Source of the DNA: Cellvibrio polysaccharolyticus
GTDB lineage: Bacteria > Pseudomonadota > Gammaproteobacteria > Pseudomonadales > Cellvibrionaceae
DNA length: 64,000 nucleotides
NCBI RefSeq assembly: GCF_015182315.1
Contig: NZ_PRDL01000001.1
Coordinates: 620,001-684,000 of the forward strand
Direction of reading: 5' to 3'
Shown here: positions 18,417 through 26,833 of the stretch, piece after piece
Numbering within the stretch: the stretch's first letter is position 1
How the letters are laid out: each line of letters starts with the position of its first letter
Notes under the pieces: generated by a model
Database searches by the model: none
Told to the model about the DNA's origin: nothing
What the model saw: only the letters and a program-made list of their open reading frames with translations
Program-made: the position numbers and the translations under genes

Positions 18417-18676
18417 GTCGCATCTCCGCGGGGCAGCTGTAAATTGCGCGCATTATACGTTTTTTCCTTACGATGGATGCGGCCAGCCGGCAAATTGTTT
18501 ACCATGTAAGCCAACTCAATGGAAATCCCCGGTTGCGCCGGAAAAGAGATCCGTCCGGATTATCTGCCCGGTCCAGCCTTCGGCTTTATCCTCCCCGTCC
18601 CCTGACCCGATGTTGCCGGTGCAAGCGGTGAGTTGCCTTTTCCTGTTTTTCGTCGATCTGACCAACAAGGTCCTGT

Positions 18677-20191
18677 ATGCCAGAGTCTTATATCAAACGT
18701 ATTCTCAATGCCCGTATCTATGATCTCGCGGTAGAAACGCCGCTGGATGATGCCCGCTCGCTATCGCAGCGGCTGGATAATCGGGTGCTGCTCAAACGTG
18801 AAGATTTGCAGCCGGTTTTCTCCTTCAAAATTCGCGGCGCTTACAACAAGCTGCAGCAACTGTCGGAAGAAGAGCGTGCCAAAGGCGTGATTGCGGCATC
18901 GGCAGGAAATCATGCGCAGGGTCTTGCGCTGGGGGCAAAACACCTCGGCATCAAAGCGACTATCGTCATGCCGCGCACCACGCCCAACATTAAAGTGGAC
19001 GCGGTAAAAGCGCGCGGCGGCAAAGTTGTGTTGCACGGCGACAGCTATGACGAAGCCGCCGCCCACGCGCAAAAACTGGTGGAAGAAAAAGGGCTTACCT
19101 ATATTCATCCGTTTGATGACCCGGATGTGATTGCCGGCCAGGGCACCATCGCGCTGGAAATTTTGCGTCAGTTTCCCGGCCACATTGATGCCATTTTTGT
19201 GCCGGTTGGCGGCGGTGGCATTTGTGCCGGTATCTCCGCTTACGTGAAATACGTGCGCCCGGAGATCAAGGTGATCGCGGTAGAGTCTGACGAGTCGGCC
19301 TGCCTTAAAGCCGCCATGGATAAAAACCGTCGCGTTACTCTGCCGCACGTGGGCATCTTTGCTGACGGCATTGCCGTGGCGCAAATCGGCCAGGAAACCT
19401 TCCGTGTCATTCGCAACAGCATTGACGATGTGCTGACCGTGAACACCGACGAAATCTGTGCGGCCATCAAGGATATCTTTGACGATACCCGTTCTATTGC
19501 CGAACCTGCCGGGGCTACGGCGCTGGCCGGTTTGAAAAAATACGTGGCGCAAACCGGTTGCAAAGGGCAAACCCTGATTGCGATCGACAGTGGTGCCAAC
19601 ACCAATTTTGATCGCCTGCGTTACATTTCCGAGCGCACCGAATTCGGCGAACAGCGCGAGGCTATTCTGGCGGTAACCATTCCGGAGCGTCCGGGTGCTT
19701 ACAAGGAGTTCTGTCAGGCGCTCGGCAAACGCAATATCACCGAGTTCAACTACCGTTATGCCGATCAGCGCGCCGCCAAAATTTTTGTCGGTGTGCAAGT
19801 GGGTGTTGGTGGTGCTGATCGCCAGGAATTGCTCACCGACCTGCAGGAGAAAGGCTACGAAGTGGTCGACATGACCGAAAACGAGCTGGCCAAATTGCAC
19901 ATCCGTCATATGGTGGGCGGTCATGCACACAACGTTGAAGACGAAGTGGTTTATCGCTTTGAGTTCCCCGAGCGGCCAGGCGCCCTCTACACCTTTCTGA
20001 CCCGTTTGGCGGGGCGCTGGAATATCTCCATGTTCCATTACCGCAATCACGGCTCTGCCGCCGGACGTGTTTTTGTCGGCATGCAGGTGCCCAAAGCGGA
20101 GCGCGCCCAAGTCAAACAATTCCTTGATGAGCTGGGTTACCCCTACAAAAACGAAACCGATAACGAAGCCTACCAATTCTTCCTCGGCTGA
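18677..20191 (+). CDS. ilvA: Threonine ammonia-lyase, biosynthetic
   Basis: A 504-residue PLP enzyme that deaminates threonine to 2-oxobutanoate, the first committed step of isoleucine synthesis. The PLP lysine is Lys51 in SFKIRGAYNK, the phosphate-binding loop is GGGGICAG, and SAGNHAQG is present. Two C-terminal ACT-like regulatory domains (beginning about residues 330 and 425, each with an ERPGA motif) are the site of isoleucine inhibition in E. coli IlvA, whose length is similar (514). No attenuator peptide rich in Ile/Val/Leu codons is evident upstream. The gene is divergent from rpiA across 260 bases. Confidence 0.95.
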   Translation: MPESYIKRILNARIYDLAVETPLDDARSLSQRLDNRVLLKREDLQPVFSFKIRGAYNKLQQLSEEERAKGVIAASAGNHAQGLALGAKHLGIKATIVMPRTTPNIKVDAVKARGGKVVLHGDSYDEAAAHAQKLVEEKGLTYIHPFDDPDVIAGQGTIALEILRQFPGHIDAIFVPVGGGGICAGISAYVKYVRPEIKVIAVESDESACLKAAMDKNRRVTLPHVGIFADGIAVAQIGQETFRVIRNSIDDVLTVNTDEICAAIKDIFDDTRSIAEPAGATALAGLKKYVAQTGCKGQTLIAIDSGANTNFDRLRYISERTEFGEQREAILAVTIPERPGAYKEFCQALGKRNITEFNYRYADQRAAKIFVGVQVGVGGADRQELLTDLQEKGYEVVDMTENELAKLHIRHMVGGHAHNVEDEVVYRFEFPERPGALYTFLTRLAGRWNISMFHYRNHGSAAGRVFVGMQVPKAERAQVKQFLDELGYPYKNETDNEAYQFFLG

Positions 20192-20211
20192 TTCGGTTCT
20201 TCGGTAAAAAC

Positions 20212-20245
20212 CCCCTGCTGCCGGGCGCGGCAGGGGATCTCTTTT
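20212..20245 (+). terminator. Terminator after ilvA
   Basis: cccctgc (20212-20218) and gcagggg (20230-20236) can pair around a GC-rich loop, followed by atctctttt. The T-run is interrupted. Confidence 0.6.
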
Positions 20246-20415
20246 CTGTTTTACCTTTCTTTACCCCCGTCATCTTCGCCGCATTTTGTTTGCCAAATCG
20301 TTTTGATACATAGCTTTTACGACCTTGCGTGGGTATTTCACGGGCGTCTGATGATGGCCGCCGCTGCAAAATAGCCATTTCAGGGGTTTGTTTTCCTGGA
20401 ATCTCGTGTAAGCTG

Positions 20416-20427
20416 GACAACGTTGTC
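20416..20427. promoter_or_regulatory. Perfect 12-bp palindrome upstream of the GH20 gene (candidate operator)
   Basis: gacaacgttgtc at 20416-20427, about 80 bases upstream of the GH20 start, is a perfect palindrome with the central CG step typical of LacI-family operators. N-acetylglucosamine genes in related bacteria are often under LacI-type control, but the regulator is not in this window. Confidence 0.4.
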
Positions 20428-20508
20428 TTTGTTGTTGGCCTGCTCGTTGCGAATTTCGCTGTCGGGGGCCAGTATTGAGTTCATCCTATAAAAAGCGGGA
20501 GCATAAAA

Positions 20509-23088
20509 ATGAAGTGGTCAGGCTTACCAGCAATCCTGATACTGGCACTGGCGGGCACAGCCCAGGCCATGAACCAGCAACAACTGGCTGCCTTCGCCAG
20601 CGAAGCCGAATTACGCTTTGGCATTGAGCAAAATTTTGGTGATGGCGGCGTTAAAGCCAAACTGATGTTAAACAACGCCTCCAATATCGCCTTGCCCGCC
20701 GGTGCTGCCGACTGGGCGGTATATTTTCACTCGGTGAGAAAGATCGCCAGTGATGAAGGCCAAAGCAAAGGTTTGCAGTTCCGCCATATTCAGGGCGACT
20801 TGTACTCGGTAACACCCACGGCACAATTTGCCGGTTTGAAAGCCGGTGAGCAACTCGAGGTGGTTTATTCCCCGTCCTCTGCCATGGTGAATTACAACGA
20901 TTTTATGCCACGGGCATTTATTCGTTACGAAAAATTACAGCCTGCCATTTTTGCCAATACCGACACTGAGAACATCCGTGACTTTGTTGAGCCATTGGTG
21001 CGTACCAATCAGGTATTGCGCCACGACGAGCCGGATTTATTTACGCTGGCCACCTCGGCATCGCGCTACGAAGACAATCTCGATATCAACCGCATTGCGC
21101 GGTCATTAAATGACACCGCTGCGCCGATTATTCCTACCCCCAAACAAGTGACCTATCAAAAGTCACAAACCCGTATTGATGGCCAATGGAAAATTCATTT
21201 TGCCGGGCGGGTAAAAAACGAAGCGGAATATTTACAGCAACGTTTAACCGATGTGCTGGGGCAGTCACTCGCCTTGCAGGCCGGTGTGGTCGAGCGCAAG
21301 GCACGTAGTATTCAGGTGAGTGTGGGAAAACAACTGGGAAAAAACAAAGTCCCTGAAACGCCGGAAAGTTATGCGCTGGAAATTACGGCTGATCAGATAA
21401 CGATTGTCGGTTCTGATAATGCCGGTGCTTTTTACGGTATTCAAAGTTTGCTCAGTTTATTGCCTGCCGAACCGGCCGGCAGCGTATCGGTGCCGCAGTT
21501 GTTAGCACTGGATAGCCCGCGTGCCGAATGGCGCGGCATGCACTATGACATGGGCAGAAATTTTCATGGCAAGGACGTTACCTTGCGTTTGATTGAGCAA
21601 ATGTCGCGTTACAAATTGAACAAGTTGCACCTGCATTTAACAGAAGATGAAGGCTGGCGTTTGGAAATTCCGGGCTTGCCGGAATTGACTGATATAGGCG
21701 CTTTCCGCTGTTTTGATTTGAGTGAGCAACATTGTTTGTTGACGCAGCTCGGCACCGGCCCGTCCCGTGAGGGCTCAGGTAACGGCTTTTATTCGGTGGA
21801 TGATTTCATCGAGATTCTGAAATTTGCCGCTGCACGTCATATCGAAGTTGTGCCCGAAATTGATATGCCAGGGCATGCGCGTGCCGCCGTAAAAGCGATG
21901 GAAGCTCGTTACAACCGCCTGATGAAAGAGGGCAAAAAAGCGGAAGCAGAACAATTTTTATTGTCAGACCCGGAAGACAAATCGGTTTATATGACGGTGC
22001 AAAATTACACCGATAATTCCATGAACGTCTGTATGGAATCTTCTTATGCGTTTGTTGATAAAGTGGTTTATGAGCTCCAGCAAATGTACCGCAAGGCGGG
22101 GCTCAAACTGAACATTTTTCATATGGGTGGCGACGAAGTTGGTGTGGGTTCATGGGAAAAATCACCGGCCTGTCAGCAATTTATTGCCAAAACTGATGGC
22201 ATCAGTGGCGTTGCCGATCTCAAGCCCTGGTTTGTCAGTCGTGTTTCTGCACTGGCCAGCAAACGCGAATTGGCTCTCGCCGGTTGGGAAGATGGTTTGA
22301 TGTATGATGCCAACAATACATTCAACCGCTCCCAATTTGCCAACGACCGGGTGCTGGCCAATGCCTGGGATAATATTTGGGAATGGGATGTGGCCGACCG
22401 TGCTTATCGTCTGGCAAACGCCGGTTACGAAGTTATTCTTTCCCATGCTACACATTTGTATTTTGATCACCCTTACGAAGTGAATCCGGAAGAGCGCGGT
22501 TATTATTGGGCGGCGCGTTTTACCGATGCGCAAAAAGTTTTCAATTACATGCCCGATCATGTGTATGCCAATGCGGATAAAACCCGCTCCGGTGCCGATA
22601 TTGATAATCTCGAAAACTATCTGGGGCGCGAGTTGGTACCGCTGGAAAAACCGGAAAATATTCTCGGTATTCAAGGGCAGGTATGGACAGAAACCATCCG
22701 CACCTCTGAACAGTTGGAAGAAATGATTTACCCGCGTTTGATTCCACTCGGTGAGCGTGCCTGGCATAAAGCAGCCTGGGAATCGGACAAGCCGGATGCG
22801 GATGCGCGTCAACGGGAGTGGAGCCGTTTCGCCGCTGTACTGGCAGCTCGTGAATTGCCGCGCATGGTGCGTGCCGGTGTGCAAATTTACTTGCCGCCAC
22901 CCGGTGCCATTCGTGATAACGGCAAATTACTGGCGAACACCGCTTTCCCCGGTATGGCGATCGAATACAGTGTGGATCAGGGTAAAACCTGGCGCGAGTG
23001 GCAGGAGACCAGCGTCGTTGAAGCCGGTGAAGTGCTGTTACGCTCCCGCGCTGGTAATCTTGTCAGCCGCCCCACCGCCAGCGAGTAA
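20509..23088 (+). CDS. GH20 beta-N-acetylhexosaminidase (chitobiase)
   Basis: An 859-residue secreted enzyme that removes N-acetylglucosamine from chitobiose and chitin oligomers. A signal peptide ends about AQA-MN (residue 20). An N-terminal chitobiase carbohydrate-binding domain (about 25-165) is followed by the GH20b domain (about 180-335), then the catalytic TIM barrel starting at RGMHYDMGRNFHGKD, with the diagnostic HMGGDEVG motif giving Asp542-Glu543. A C-terminal CHB_HEX_C domain ends the protein. The domain order and length match Serratia-type chitobiase. A gggag ribosome site precedes ATG 20509. No other chitin genes are adjacent. Confidence 0.95.
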   Translation: MKWSGLPAILILALAGTAQAMNQQQLAAFASEAELRFGIEQNFGDGGVKAKLMLNNASNIALPAGAADWAVYFHSVRKIASDEGQSKGLQFRHIQGDLYSVTPTAQFAGLKAGEQLEVVYSPSSAMVNYNDFMPRAFIRYEKLQPAIFANTDTENIRDFVEPLVRTNQVLRHDEPDLFTLATSASRYEDNLDINRIARSLNDTAAPIIPTPKQVTYQKSQTRIDGQWKIHFAGRVKNEAEYLQQRLTDVLGQSLALQAGVVERKARSIQVSVGKQLGKNKVPETPESYALEITADQITIVGSDNAGAFYGIQSLLSLLPAEPAGSVSVPQLLALDSPRAEWRGMHYDMGRNFHGKDVTLRLIEQMSRYKLNKLHLHLTEDEGWRLEIPGLPELTDIGAFRCFDLSEQHCLLTQLGTGPSREGSGNGFYSVDDFIEILKFAAARHIEVVPEIDMPGHARAAVKAMEARYNRLMKEGKKAEAEQFLLSDPEDKSVYMTVQNYTDNSMNVCMESSYAFVDKVVYELQQMYRKAGLKLNIFHMGGDEVGVGSWEKSPACQQFIAKTDGISGVADLKPWFVSRVSALASKRELALAGWEDGLMYDANNTFNRSQFANDRVLANAWDNIWEWDVADRAYRLANAGYEVILSHATHLYFDHPYEVNPEERGYYWAARFTDAQKVFNYMPDHVYANADKTRSGADIDNLENYLGRELVPLEKPENILGIQGQVWTETIRTSEQLEEMIYPRLIPLGERAWHKAAWESDKPDADARQREWSRFAAVLAARELPRMVRAGVQIYLPPPGAIRDNGKLLANTAFPGMAIEYSVDQGKTWREWQETSVVEAGEVLLRSRAGNLVSRPTASE

Positions 23089-23099
23089 CGCAGCATAAA

Positions 23100-23138
23100 A
23101 AGCCCGGCAGACGATAAAGGTCTGCCGGGCTTTTTTTA
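23100..23138 (+). terminator. Strong terminator after the GH20 gene
   Basis: A perfect 12-bp stem, agcccggcagac / gtctgccgggct (23101-23112 and 23120-23131), with a 7-base loop and a T7 tail. Confidence 0.9.
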
Positions 23139-23190
23139 TTTTTGCATCAGGAAAAATTGCGAATGCTTTTTTCTGATGAGAAATTTTTGT

Positions 23191-23805
23191 TTATCGGGCG
23201 GGGGTAATCAATTCTTTATCGGTCGCAATGGCGGAGAGAGGTACATCCCACTCTTCAACGCCCAGGGCATCCACTTCCTGGCAGTGATGCGCAAGGCCAA
23301 TCAGATGAGGCTTGCGTACCGGCTGGTTAAGCTTGAAGGCAAAGGTGGTGTCATAAAATCCGCCGCCCATGCCCAGCCGATTACCCTGACGATCAAAACC
23401 GACCAGCGGCAGCAAGGCGATATCGAGCAGGTTGGCTGGCAGTTTGTGATTCTGAAAGGGATCAGGTTCGCCAATGCCGTAGCGGTTGGTTTTCAGTGGC
23501 GTATTTTCTGAAAAATGTACAAACCACATTTCGCGCGGGCGCGTCGGGTGCAGTACCGGTAAATAGCACTGCTTGTTCATCTTCCACAATTTGCTGGCAA
23601 TGACGGCCGGGTTCAGCTCTGCATCGCCGGCAAGATAAATAGCAATGTGCTGGCTGCGCAGGAAAGATGGAAATTTCATCAGCTGGCGCAATACCGCAGC
23701 AGATGCCTGATGTTGTTCCGCTGGCGTCAGCGCTTTACGACGCTGGCGAAGTTGCTGGCGCAAATCATTGCGAGACAAGTCAGATGCTGGAAGTATCGCC
23801 GTCAT
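23191..23805 (-). CDS. fau: 5-formyltetrahydrofolate cyclo-ligase
   Basis: About 204 residues (also called YgfA). It converts 5-formyl-THF to 5,10-methenyl-THF using ATP. Typical elements are the R-x-x-RR basic stretch near the N-terminus, the YLAGDAELNP region and the C-terminal LLPLVGFDRQGNRLGMGGGFYDTTF motif that binds ATP. The ORF is open further upstream, but ATG 23805 is chosen because the upstream extension reads into the 6S RNA. The position directly downstream of 6S RNA is the same as in E. coli (ssrS-ygfA), where both lie on one transcript. Confidence 0.92.
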   Translation of the reverse strand: MTAILPASDLSRNDLRQQLRQRRKALTPAEQHQASAAVLRQLMKFPSFLRSQHIAIYLAGDAELNPAVIASKLWKMNKQCYLPVLHPTRPREMWFVHFSENTPLKTNRYGIGEPDPFQNHKLPANLLDIALLPLVGFDRQGNRLGMGGGFYDTTFAFKLNQPVRKPHLIGLAHHCQEVDALGVEEWDVPLSAIATDKELITPAR

Positions 23806-23848
23806 GAAGGATTCGGAAAGAAGTGGGAAAAATAAAGAAGAGAAAAAA

Positions 23849-24022
23849 TGCCCCGATGATGCCGCTGCCAAGCGGGCCTTGAACCGACAGGCTCAAGGTG
23901 GCGATACCAGTGGTTCTTCAGGCTTTCCGTCAGGCGGACATGCACACCAAACTCAACGAGGTATTGCCGGTTACACATTTATCGGCTCAAGGACTTTGTC
24001 GGCTGGCAAACATCCCAGGGCT
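23849..24022 (-). ncRNA. ssrS: 6S RNA
   Basis: Between zapA and fau on the minus strand, the same locus as E. coli ssrS. The minus-strand text begins CCCTGGGATGTTTGCC, contains GTCCTTGAGCCGATA, then TTGAGCCTGTCGGTTCAAGGC and ends GCGGCATCATCGGGGC, matching the conserved blocks of gammaproteobacterial 6S RNA. The 5' and 3' ends (CCCTGGGATG / CATCATCGGGG) can pair to close the long rod. About 174 nt is near the usual 180. It binds the sigma-70 RNA polymerase holoenzyme in stationary phase. Ends are estimated to within a few bases. Confidence 0.9.
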
Positions 24023-24028
24023 GAACAC

Positions 24029-24059
24029 AGTATAGCGCTATTTGGCGCAGGGTTCTCAA
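24029..24059 (-). promoter_or_regulatory. Predicted 6S RNA promoter
   Basis: TATACT on the minus strand (24034-24029) lies seven bases upstream of the predicted 6S start. TTGAGA (24059-24054) is a possible -35 box, but the 19-base spacing is long. Confidence 0.5.
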
Positions 24060-24157
24060 TTAAAAATTTATCAAAGCCGAAAGAAACGTTATAAAAAAAT
24101 ATAAAACCGGTTGGAACTTGTGCATTCCGTTTAAAAACCGCCCGGAATGAAAATGAA

Positions 24158-24448
24158 TTAATCAGCGGCTTTTAAAGCCTGCTCAAGTTTTTCATGCAGG
24201 CGGCGCAATTCATTTTCGTTGCTGGCCGCGGTGCTGCCCGTTTTGGCTTGCAGCAACTCGTGGCTCAAATTCAGCGCCGCCATTACCGCGATGCGCTCAA
24301 GGCCGATAACTGCACCGGTGTTCCGAATCGCTTTCATCCGCTCATCCAGAAGCTGGGCAGATTGTTGCAACGCCTGGCGCTCTTCGCGTGGGCAGGCTAC
24401 CTGATATTCCTTGTCGAGGATTTTTACAAAAACGGTTTCATTGCTCAT
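24158..24448 (-). CDS. zapA: Cell division protein ZapA
   Basis: A 96-residue protein starting NETVFVKILDKEYQVACPREERQAL, the typical N-terminal beta-strand domain of ZapA, followed by the helical LLDERMKAIR-x-x-G-x-x-GLERIAVMAALNLSHELL segment and a coiled-coil C-terminus. It bundles FtsZ filaments at the division site. It lies 17 bases downstream of the TIGR02449 gene and upstream of 6S RNA, the conserved gene order. Confidence 0.93.
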   Translation of the reverse strand: MSNETVFVKILDKEYQVACPREERQALQQSAQLLDERMKAIRNTGAVIGLERIAVMAALNLSHELLQAKTGSTAASNENELRRLHEKLEQALKAAD

Positions 24449-24465
24449 AGGTGCAGGGTTCCGGC

Positions 24466-24672
24466 TTACTCGGTATCGAGATTCTTCAGGTGCGAGATCA
24501 TGGCCTCAACGCGACTGCGCGCCAGTTCATTTTTTTCAATCAGGCGTGTGCGTTCCTGTTGCCATTCGCCTTCGCGGGCTTTCAGTTCAGCATTTTCCTG
24601 TTGCAACTGGTGACAACGATGGATCAATTGGTCCATTTTGTTTTCAAGTGCGCGTAAAAGATCGTCAGACAT
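24466..24672 (-). CDS. TIGR02449 family coiled-coil protein
   Basis: A 68-residue, almost entirely coiled-coil protein (LENKMDQLIHRCHQLQQENAELKAREGEWQ, ERTRLIEKNELARSRVEAMISHLKNLD). It matches the TIGR02449 family, regularly encoded just upstream of zapA in pseudomonads and relatives and suspected of a ZapB-like role in division. I take ATG 24672 because MSDDLLRAL aligns with the usual start; an in-frame ATG at 24687 is possible. Confidence 0.82.
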   Translation of the reverse strand: MSDDLLRALENKMDQLIHRCHQLQQENAELKAREGEWQQERTRLIEKNELARSRVEAMISHLKNLDTE

Positions 24673-24889
24673 GAGATTTATAGCCATGTGATAGAGCAGG
24701 GAGTACTATATTGTGACCTCCGCAGGGGGTCAATGTTTGTGCAAAATTATTCAGGTTGTTTCGAGAAAAACGTATCTATCTACTGGCTGTAAAAGCAGTT
24801 TTTATAATGTGGCTACAGACGAAAAGTTTCCAACCGGTGTTGCTGCGGTAATCGTGATAGCATTGCCGCAAACATTTTGTGAGGTTTCC

Positions 24890-25465
24890 ATGCCCGATCA
24901 ACCCCTTCCTTCTGTTTCCTTTGACGAATTATCCAACACCTTGTTGCCGCTCGGCACAGTGAACAGCCCTTCCGAGCTGCAAGGTCTGCTGTGCGGCAAG
25001 TTATGTGGCGGCGCCAACCTGACCGAAGTCAGCTGGCTGTTGGAAGCGGTTGAGTTTCTGGATTTTACCAGTGCACCGGATGAAAAAGTGCGCCATTTGC
25101 TGACCCGTTTGTTTCATGCAACACGGCTGCAGCTGCACAGCGAGTTCGGCTTGCGTTTGATGTTGCCTGATGATGAAAGCGACATGGTCGAGCGCATTGC
25201 TGCACTGGGGCAATGGTGTCACGGTTTTCTTACCGGCTTTGGTACTACCGGTGCGCGCAACGAACTGTCGGAAGACGCGCGGGATACCTTGCAGGATCTG
25301 GCCGCTATCGTGCATATCACCGCCGATGACGAAGAGGAAGACGAGCACGATTATATGGAGGTTACCGAATACGTCCGTATGGCGGCCACCTCACTGTTTT
25401 ACGAATTCTCCCCCGAGCCGCTCCCGCCTCCTGCACAAAATTTGAACCCGCCGGTGCTTCATTAA
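24890..25465 (+). CDS. ygfB: YgfB/UPF0149 family protein
   Basis: A 191-residue acidic protein. It contains the family features SPSELQGLLCGKLCGG near residue 30, WCHGFLTGFG in the middle and the EEDEHDYMEVTEYVRMA-x-x-LFYEF end. UPF0149 proteins are small helical cytoplasmic proteins with regulatory roles reported in pseudomonads; no enzyme activity is known. ATG 24890 follows a gagg ribosome site, whereas the longer upstream frame has none. It heads the conserved ygfB-pepP-ubiH-ubiI operon and is divergent from the zapA group. Confidence 0.9.
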   Translation: MPDQPLPSVSFDELSNTLLPLGTVNSPSELQGLLCGKLCGGANLTEVSWLLEAVEFLDFTSAPDEKVRHLLTRLFHATRLQLHSEFGLRLMLPDDESDMVERIAALGQWCHGFLTGFGTTGARNELSEDARDTLQDLAAIVHITADDEEEDEHDYMEVTEYVRMAATSLFYEFSPEPLPPPAQNLNPPVLH

Positions 25466-25485
25466 GTTGATTTGACGGATTAGCC

Positions 25486-26802
25486 ATGACCATTACCCGA
25501 CAGGAATTTGCCCGCCGTCGCAAGACACTGATGTCCCAGATGGAGCCGAACAGTATCGCGATCATTCCGGCATCGGCCGAAAAAGTGCGCAGCCGCGATA
25601 CCGATTACCCCTACCGTCAGGATAGCGATCTCTACTATCTGTCCGGTTTTACCGAGCCGCGTACGGTGCTGGTGCTGATTCCCGGACGGGAGCATGGCGA
25701 GTTCGTGATGTTTGTGCGCGACCGCGATCGCGAGCGGGAGATCTGGGATGGTTACCGCGCCGGGCCGGAAGGCGCCTGTGCCGAATACGAAGCCGACGAC
25801 GCTTTTCCTATTGATGATATCGACGATATTTTGCCGGGCCTGATTGAAGGTCGCGAGCGCGTCTATTATGCCATGGGTAAAGACAACGAATTTGATCGCC
25901 AGGTGATGGATTGGGTTAATACCATCCGCGCCAAGGTACGCTCCGGTGCCACGCCGCCGGGCGAGTTTCTTGATCTCAATCATCTTTTACACGATATGCG
26001 CCTGTTTAAAAGCGCCGCCGAGTTGCGCGTAATGCGTGAGGCTGGAAATATCACCGCCCGTGCCCATGTGCGAGCCATGCAACTGTGCAAGCCCGGTTTA
26101 ATGGAATATCAGCTCGAGGCAGAAATCATGCATGAATTCGGCATGAACGGTGCGCGAGCGCCTGCCTACAACACCATTGTGGGCGGTGGACGCAACGGCT
26201 GTATTCTTCATTATGTGGAAAACAATGCGGCCTTGAAAAACGGTGATCTGGTATTGATTGATGCCGGCTGCGAACTGGATTATTACGCCTCGGATATCAC
26301 CCGCACCTTCCCGGTAAATGGCAAATTCAGCATCGAACAAAAAGCGCTCTATGAGCTGGTGCTGGCCGCTCAGGAAGCGGCAATTGCTGCGGTGAAACCC
26401 GGTAATCACTGGAACGATCCGCACAATGCGACGGTACAGGTTATCACTGCCGGGCTGGTATCGCTGGGCTTGTTAAGCGGTGATGTTAATGAATTGATCG
26501 CCAGGGAAGCCTATCGCGATTTCTACATGCACCGCGCCGGGCATTGGCTGGGCATGGATGTGCATGATGTTGGCGACTATAAAGTCGGCGGCGTCTGGCG
26601 GGTGCTGGAACCGGGCATGGTGCTGACCATTGAACCGGGTATTTATGTCTCGCCGGATAACGATAAGGTGGCCAAAAAATGGCGCGGTATCGGTATTCGT
26701 ATTGAAGATAATGTGGTTGTCACCAAAGACGGCCACGAAGTGATTACCAGCGGCGTTCCCAAAACCGTTGCAGATATTGAAGCCGTAATGGCGCCCGCCT
26801 GA
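25486..26802 (+). CDS. pepP: Xaa-Pro aminopeptidase
   Basis: 438 residues, as in E. coli PepP (441). It removes an N-terminal residue preceding proline. The N-terminal creatinase-like domain starts FARRRKTLMSQM. The C-terminal pita-bread domain carries the two-metal ligands: LIDAGCELDYYASDITRTFP (two Asp), HRAGHWLGMDVHDVG (His), LTIEPGIY (Glu) and GIGIRIEDNV (Glu). It starts 20 bases after ygfB and 31 bases before ubiH. Confidence 0.95.
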   Translation: MTITRQEFARRRKTLMSQMEPNSIAIIPASAEKVRSRDTDYPYRQDSDLYYLSGFTEPRTVLVLIPGREHGEFVMFVRDRDREREIWDGYRAGPEGACAEYEADDAFPIDDIDDILPGLIEGRERVYYAMGKDNEFDRQVMDWVNTIRAKVRSGATPPGEFLDLNHLLHDMRLFKSAAELRVMREAGNITARAHVRAMQLCKPGLMEYQLEAEIMHEFGMNGARAPAYNTIVGGGRNGCILHYVENNAALKNGDLVLIDAGCELDYYASDITRTFPVNGKFSIEQKALYELVLAAQEAAIAAVKPGNHWNDPHNATVQVITAGLVSLGLLSGDVNELIAREAYRDFYMHRAGHWLGMDVHDVGDYKVGGVWRVLEPGMVLTIEPGIYVSPDNDKVAKKWRGIGIRIEDNVVVTKDGHEVITSGVPKTVADIEAVMAPA

Positions 26803-26833
26803 ATGCTGTCGGCGGTTTGTGGTGGATGAATCT

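Noticed and set aside
18761..20176. 471-codon open frame on the minus strand inside ilvA
   Set aside because: It is exactly antisense to ilvA, which has full family motifs; the antisense frame has no domain and arises from codon bias.
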